Source: Erythrobacter sp.
Lineage (GTDB): Bacteria; Pseudomonadota; Alphaproteobacteria; Sphingomonadales; Sphingomonadaceae
Length of the DNA: 64,000 nt
Assembly (NCBI RefSeq): GCF_011765465.1
Contig: NZ_CP050265.1
Coordinates: 806,001 to 870,000 of the forward strand
Reading direction: 5' to 3'
Of this stretch, positions 61,393 to 64,000 are shown in pieces; the stretch's first letter is position 1; every line of letters begins with the position of its first letter. Made by a program: the position numbers and the translations under genes. A model generated the notes under the pieces. The model had not been told where the DNA came from. It saw only the letters and a program-made list of their open reading frames with translations, and made no database searches.

Positions 61393-62409
61393 TCAGCCCG
61401 CGATCAGCCCGTTGCGGCGCCAGCTTTCGGCGAGCAGCGTCTCGAGAAGGTCGGCATGGCTGAAACCTGCGTGCGCGGCGGCCTTGGCCATGACCTTTTC
61501 CGACCACAGGTTGCAGTTCAGGTTGATCTCGATGAAATTGATGTCGCCTGTCTCGAGGTCGAGTCTGAATTCGATCCGGCCATAGTCGAACGGCACGAAT
61601 TCGCGCGCGAGAGCCTTGGCCATCTCCTCGATCTTCGCAGCGAAATCGGCATGGTCGAAGGCCTTGAGCGCGGCTTTCTCCGTGTTCTGGACGAGATCGC
61701 GCTTCTCGTAATAGGTCCACAACCGCTGCGTGTCCTCGCGCTCGTACCACAGCATCGGCAGGGCCGTCGGCTGATCGTTGAGCGTGATGAAGGCGCACTG
61801 GATGTCGTAGCCGTCGAGATAGGGCTCGACGATCGCATCGTGCCCCTGGCCGTGGATATCGGCGACTGCATTGGCGACGCCGGTGAAGTCGAACGCGTCG
61901 GAAATGCCCCAGCTTGCCGAAGAGGCGTTGGGCTTGATCACCCAGCGACCCGCGGGGCTCGCGGGCAGGTTCGCCTCTTCCACCGGGGCGCCCCGGCGGT
62001 AGCAGAACCAGTCTGCGGTCGGCACGCCCGCATGGCGAGCGACCAGCTTGGAGACCGACTTGTCGTCGCCCAGCCCGCGCAGGAAGGGCATCGCGCCGAG
62101 ATAGGGGATGCGCTGCATATTGCACAGCAGGGGCACCATCATCTCCGAATTCACGAAGCCGCCGCGATTGAGCAGCGGGAACACGAAATCGACCTCGGGC
62201 CGCGTGAAGAGGATGTCGTAGCTGTCGCCCAGCTGCAGGTTCAGATCCAGCCCCTCGAGCGTCTGGCGCACCTCGTGATGGTAAATCGCGTGGTTCCCGT
62301 CCTCCGGGTGCATCCCGCCGCCCCACTTGGCGTGCTTGGCCATGTAGAGCAGGCGCACGCGCGCCTTGTCTTCGGGGGAAATGCGCAAGGGAGCGATGGA
62401 TTGGGTCAT
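61393..62409 (-). CDS. ATP-grasp family protein, unknown substrate
   Basis: This 338-residue protein has an N-terminal pre-ATP-grasp domain (HAKWGGGMHPEDGNHAIYHH, DFVFPLLNRGGFVNSEMMV) and an ATP-grasp domain. The ATP-grasp part has RWVIKPNASSASWGISDAFDF as the nucleotide-binding loop, AIVEPYLDGYDIQCAFIT, and the Mg-binding end DINFIEINLNCNLWS. The arrangement resembles D-Ala-D-Ala ligases, so it should form an amide or peptide bond. ATG 62409 is used; the in-frame region upstream is not family-like. It is divergent from the methyltransferase gene. Confidence 0.85.
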   Translation of the reverse strand: MTQSIAPLRISPEDKARVRLLYMAKHAKWGGGMHPEDGNHAIYHHEVRQTLEGLDLNLQLGDSYDILFTRPEVDFVFPLLNRGGFVNSEMMVPLLCNMQRIPYLGAMPFLRGLGDDKSVSKLVARHAGVPTADWFCYRRGAPVEEANLPASPAGRWVIKPNASSASWGISDAFDFTGVANAVADIHGQGHDAIVEPYLDGYDIQCAFITLNDQPTALPMLWYEREDTQRLWTYYEKRDLVQNTEKAALKAFDHADFAAKIEEMAKALAREFVPFDYGRIEFRLDLETGDINFIEINLNCNLWSEKVMAKAAAHAGFSHADLLETLLAESWRRNGLIAG

Positions 62410-62564
62410 CGGTACGTCCGTGGAAGAGGGAAAACTGGCGGCGCTGATTACAGTCTCGCGCTCCGCTCCGCCACACAAATCGTCGGCCGCGTGCGGTTGC
62501 GAAAGCGCTTGGCAGGCGGGTCGGATTGGGGAAGACTGGCAGCGGGGCAAGAGGAGACGGAGCG

Positions 62565-63200
62565 ATGGGACTGGGGCAATGGTACGATCGCCACGTGATG
62601 CCGCGTCTCATCACCTGCGCCTGTTCGCAAGGACAGGTGATGAAGCGCCGGGCGGGCGTCGTGCCGCTGGCGAAGGGCGACGTGTTCGAACTCGGCTGCG
62701 GGGGCGGGATAAATCACGAGTTCTACGACGCGTCCGCGATCACCTCCTATGCCGGGATCGACCCGCATGAGAAGCTGCTTGACGGTGCGCGCGAGGCGGC
62801 GCGGGAGAAGGGCTGGAGCGCCGACATCCGGCAGGGGCGGGGCGAGGCGATCCCCTTTGCCGATGCCTCCTTCGACACGGTGGTGTGCACTTTCACCCTG
62901 TGTTCGGTCGACGACCCCGCGCAGGTGCTTGCCGAACTGGGGCGCATCCTCCGCCCCGGCGGGCAGGCGCTGTTCCTCGAACACGGCCGCGCGCCCGATG
63001 CGGGCGTGGCGAAATGGCAGGACCGGATCGAGCCCGTGTGGAAGCGCATGGCCGGCGGCTGCCACCTGACACGCCCGATCGGAAGCGCGTTTCGCGGTGC
63101 GGGATTCCATGTCGCTCCGATCGGGCAGGGTTACACGCCCCAGGCACCGAAATTCGCCGGGTGGATGGAATGGGGCGCTGCGATCAAGCCGGGCGGGTGA
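62565..63200 (+). CDS. class I SAM methyltransferase (UbiE/METTL7-like)
   Basis: This 211-residue methyltransferase has SAM motif I VFELGCGGGINHEFYD, the acidic loop GIDPHEKLLD, the FADASFDTVVCTFTLCSV post-motif and ILRPGGQALFLEHG. The order and the GxGGxNxxFY form resemble the METTL7 thiol/lipid methyltransferase group, and some quinone methyltransferases. The substrate is unknown. The ribosome-binding site GAGGAGA lies nine bases before ATG 62565. Confidence 0.88.
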   Translation: MGLGQWYDRHVMPRLITCACSQGQVMKRRAGVVPLAKGDVFELGCGGGINHEFYDASAITSYAGIDPHEKLLDGAREAAREKGWSADIRQGRGEAIPFADASFDTVVCTFTLCSVDDPAQVLAELGRILRPGGQALFLEHGRAPDAGVAKWQDRIEPVWKRMAGGCHLTRPIGSAFRGAGFHVAPIGQGYTPQAPKFAGWMEWGAAIKPGG

Positions 63201-63220
63201 GGGCAAGCCCCACCGCCCGG
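63189..63220. terminator. possible terminator at the methyltransferase 3' end
   Basis: CCGGGCGG-TG pairs with CA-CCGCCCGG (one bulged G) across the gene's stop codon. No T-tract follows. It lies between convergent genes and could act for both. Confidence 0.35.
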
Positions 63221-63253
63221 CCTGTCACCTGAGCATCACTCGCCGCCTGAAAA

Positions 63254-64000
63254 TCACTCGCCGAACGTGCGCTGCCACCAGCCGCGCTTCTTCGGGGCGG
63301 GCTTTTCCTCGCTCTTTCCAGTGCTTTCGACTTCCTCGGCTTCCGCTTCGGCCGGGGTGGGAGCGGGGGAAGTGGCGGGCTCGTCCGCAACCGTGCTGGC
63401 GCTCTCGCCCGCGTCATCGGCCTTTTTCGCGGGCGCCTTGCGGCGGCGCGGAGCCTTGGGCTTGGGCTCGGGCTCGGGCTCGGGCTCGGGTTCGGGCTCT
63501 GCCTCGACGGATGCCTCGGCGGGAGCGGCATCGGTCTCGCCCGCAGCGGCTGCCGCCTCGGCGTCCTTCTCGGCCTTGGTCTTGCGCGGGGCGCGCTTGC
63601 GCTTGGGCTTCTCCGCGGCGGGAGCCTCTTCGGAAGGCGTATCGCTGCCGGTGTCGGCTTCGGCCCCGGTATCGGCGGGCGCTTCGTCGGCCTTCTTCTT
63701 GCGCGGTGCACGGCGGCGCTTGGGCTTTTCCTCGGCGGGAGCCTCCTCCTGCACCATTTCCCCGGCGGTCTCGGGAGCGTCGTCTGGGCCGGAGACGACG
63801 GTCATGTCCTCCTTGACCTGCTCGGCGACCTCCTCGAGCTGGTCGGCACCCTGTTCGAGTTCATCGTCCGAACCCTCGTCGCCGTCCTGCCGCCGCGAGC
63901 GTCCGCGACCGCCGCGCCGGCGGCGCTTCTTGGGCTTCTCGCCGTTCTCGCCGCCTTCGCTCTCATCGCCGGACGCGCCGGAGTCGGAGCTTTCATCGCT
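63254..64000 (-). CDS. rne: probable RNase E, C-terminal disordered tail (5' end outside the window)
   Basis: The frame is open to the window edge, so the start and catalytic domain are not seen. The visible ~248 residues are disordered and charged: an Arg-rich block (PKKRRRRGGRGRSRR), an acidic stretch, three imperfect KPK-R-APRK-type basic repeats, an (EP)n run, and the end KKRGWWQRTFGE. This tail, with RNA-binding basic blocks, fits sphingomonad RNase E, which builds the degradosome. The call rests on composition and the WWQRTFG end; another low-complexity protein is possible. A start at 63805 is in frame but unlikely. Confidence 0.55.
   Translation of the reverse strand, partial: SDESSDSGASGDESEGGENGEKPKKRRRRGGRGRSRRQDGDEGSDDELEQGADQLEEVAEQVKEDMTVVSGPDDAPETAGEMVQEEAPAEEKPKRRRAPRKKKADEAPADTGAEADTGSDTPSEEAPAAEKPKRKRAPRKTKAEKDAEAAAAAGETDAAPAEASVEAEPEPEPEPEPEPKPKAPRRRKAPAKKADDAGESASTVADEPATSPAPTPAEAEAEEVESTGKSEEKPAPKKRGWWQRTFGE
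63464..63499 (-). repeat. hexanucleotide repeat encoding Glu-Pro units
   Basis: Six units of GGGCTC (one is GGGTTC) lie in tandem on the plus strand. On the minus strand they encode Glu-Pro pairs in the probable RNase E tail. Copy-number change would stay in frame. Confidence 0.85.

Noticed and set aside
63254-63805. Separate small protein starting at the Met at 63805
   Set aside because: The frame stays open to the window edge with matching charged composition (acidic and Arg-rich), so it is the end of a longer protein.

Overview
This window is a gene-dense, high-G+C stretch of an alphaproteobacterial chromosome, most likely a sphingomonad of the Erythrobacteraceae/Sphingomonadaceae type. 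That assignment is an inference from gene content and order: purF followed by an SDR gene, a lolCD pair, an ETF-ubiquinone oxidoreductase next to a lytic transglycosylase, an unlinked sdhB, and an XrtA exosortase locus. No rRNA, tRNA, CRISPR array, IS element or phage gene was seen. No gene-free stretch exceeds 300 bases.

Layout. 1-3.7 kb: the 3' part of guaB, an RsmB-type rRNA methyltransferase, a secreted TPR protein and a GST-like protein. 3.7-5.2 kb (minus): an HSL-family esterase and rppH. 5.3-10.6 kb (plus): two membrane proteins, a photolyase, a cyclopropane-fatty-acid synthase-like protein and a class C beta-lactamase-fold hydrolase. 10.6-13.4 kb (minus): a PilZ protein, an SDR and purF. 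13.6-20.1 kb (plus): lolC/E, lolD, a small protein, glutathione peroxidase and dnaE. 20.2-21.3 kb (minus): an OmpA-type protein with a 19-proline linker. 21.5-23.6 kb (plus): an acyl-CoA synthetase and a DUF1330 protein. 23.6-30.1 kb (minus): two tandem YbjN-like secreted proteins, a PA0069-type radical SAM protein, a CaCA exchanger, moaB, a lytic transglycosylase and a degenerate UDG-fold protein. 30.2-38.3 kb (plus): ETF-QO, then a chain of genes joined by 4-base start/stop overlaps (small ORF, ispE, an N-formylglutamate amidohydrolase-like gene), ilvD, a lipoprotein, nnr and an RlmD-like methyltransferase.

38.3-56.5 kb is the standout region: an XrtA (exosortase A)/PEP-CTERM-type exopolysaccharide locus. 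A minus-strand arm (two XrtA-associated hydrolases, an acyl carrier protein, a GNAT/FemAB-like transferase) diverges from a plus-strand arm. The plus arm carries an AMP-ligase, a PLP decarboxylase, an EpsL export lipoprotein, a Wzz-like chain-length protein, a tyrosine autokinase, an outer-membrane barrel, an ExeA-like ATPase, a polysaccharide deacetylase, a FemAB protein, a glycosyltransferase, the exosortase and an Asn-synthase-like amidotransferase. Together these would activate a small acyl or amino group, build and modify a glycan, export it, and sort C-terminally anchored proteins. No PEP-CTERM substrate, EpsI domain, prsK/prsR regulators or initiating sugar-phosphate transferase is visible here. 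A DSF-synthase (RpfF)-like gene lies directly downstream.

57.6-64 kb: zapE (minus) broken by an apparent single-base frameshift, behind a hotdog thioesterase and sdhB in one operon. Then come an SDR, a small membrane protein, an ATP-grasp enzyme, a METTL7/UbiE-like methyltransferase, and the C-terminal tail of a probable RNase E running off the window end.
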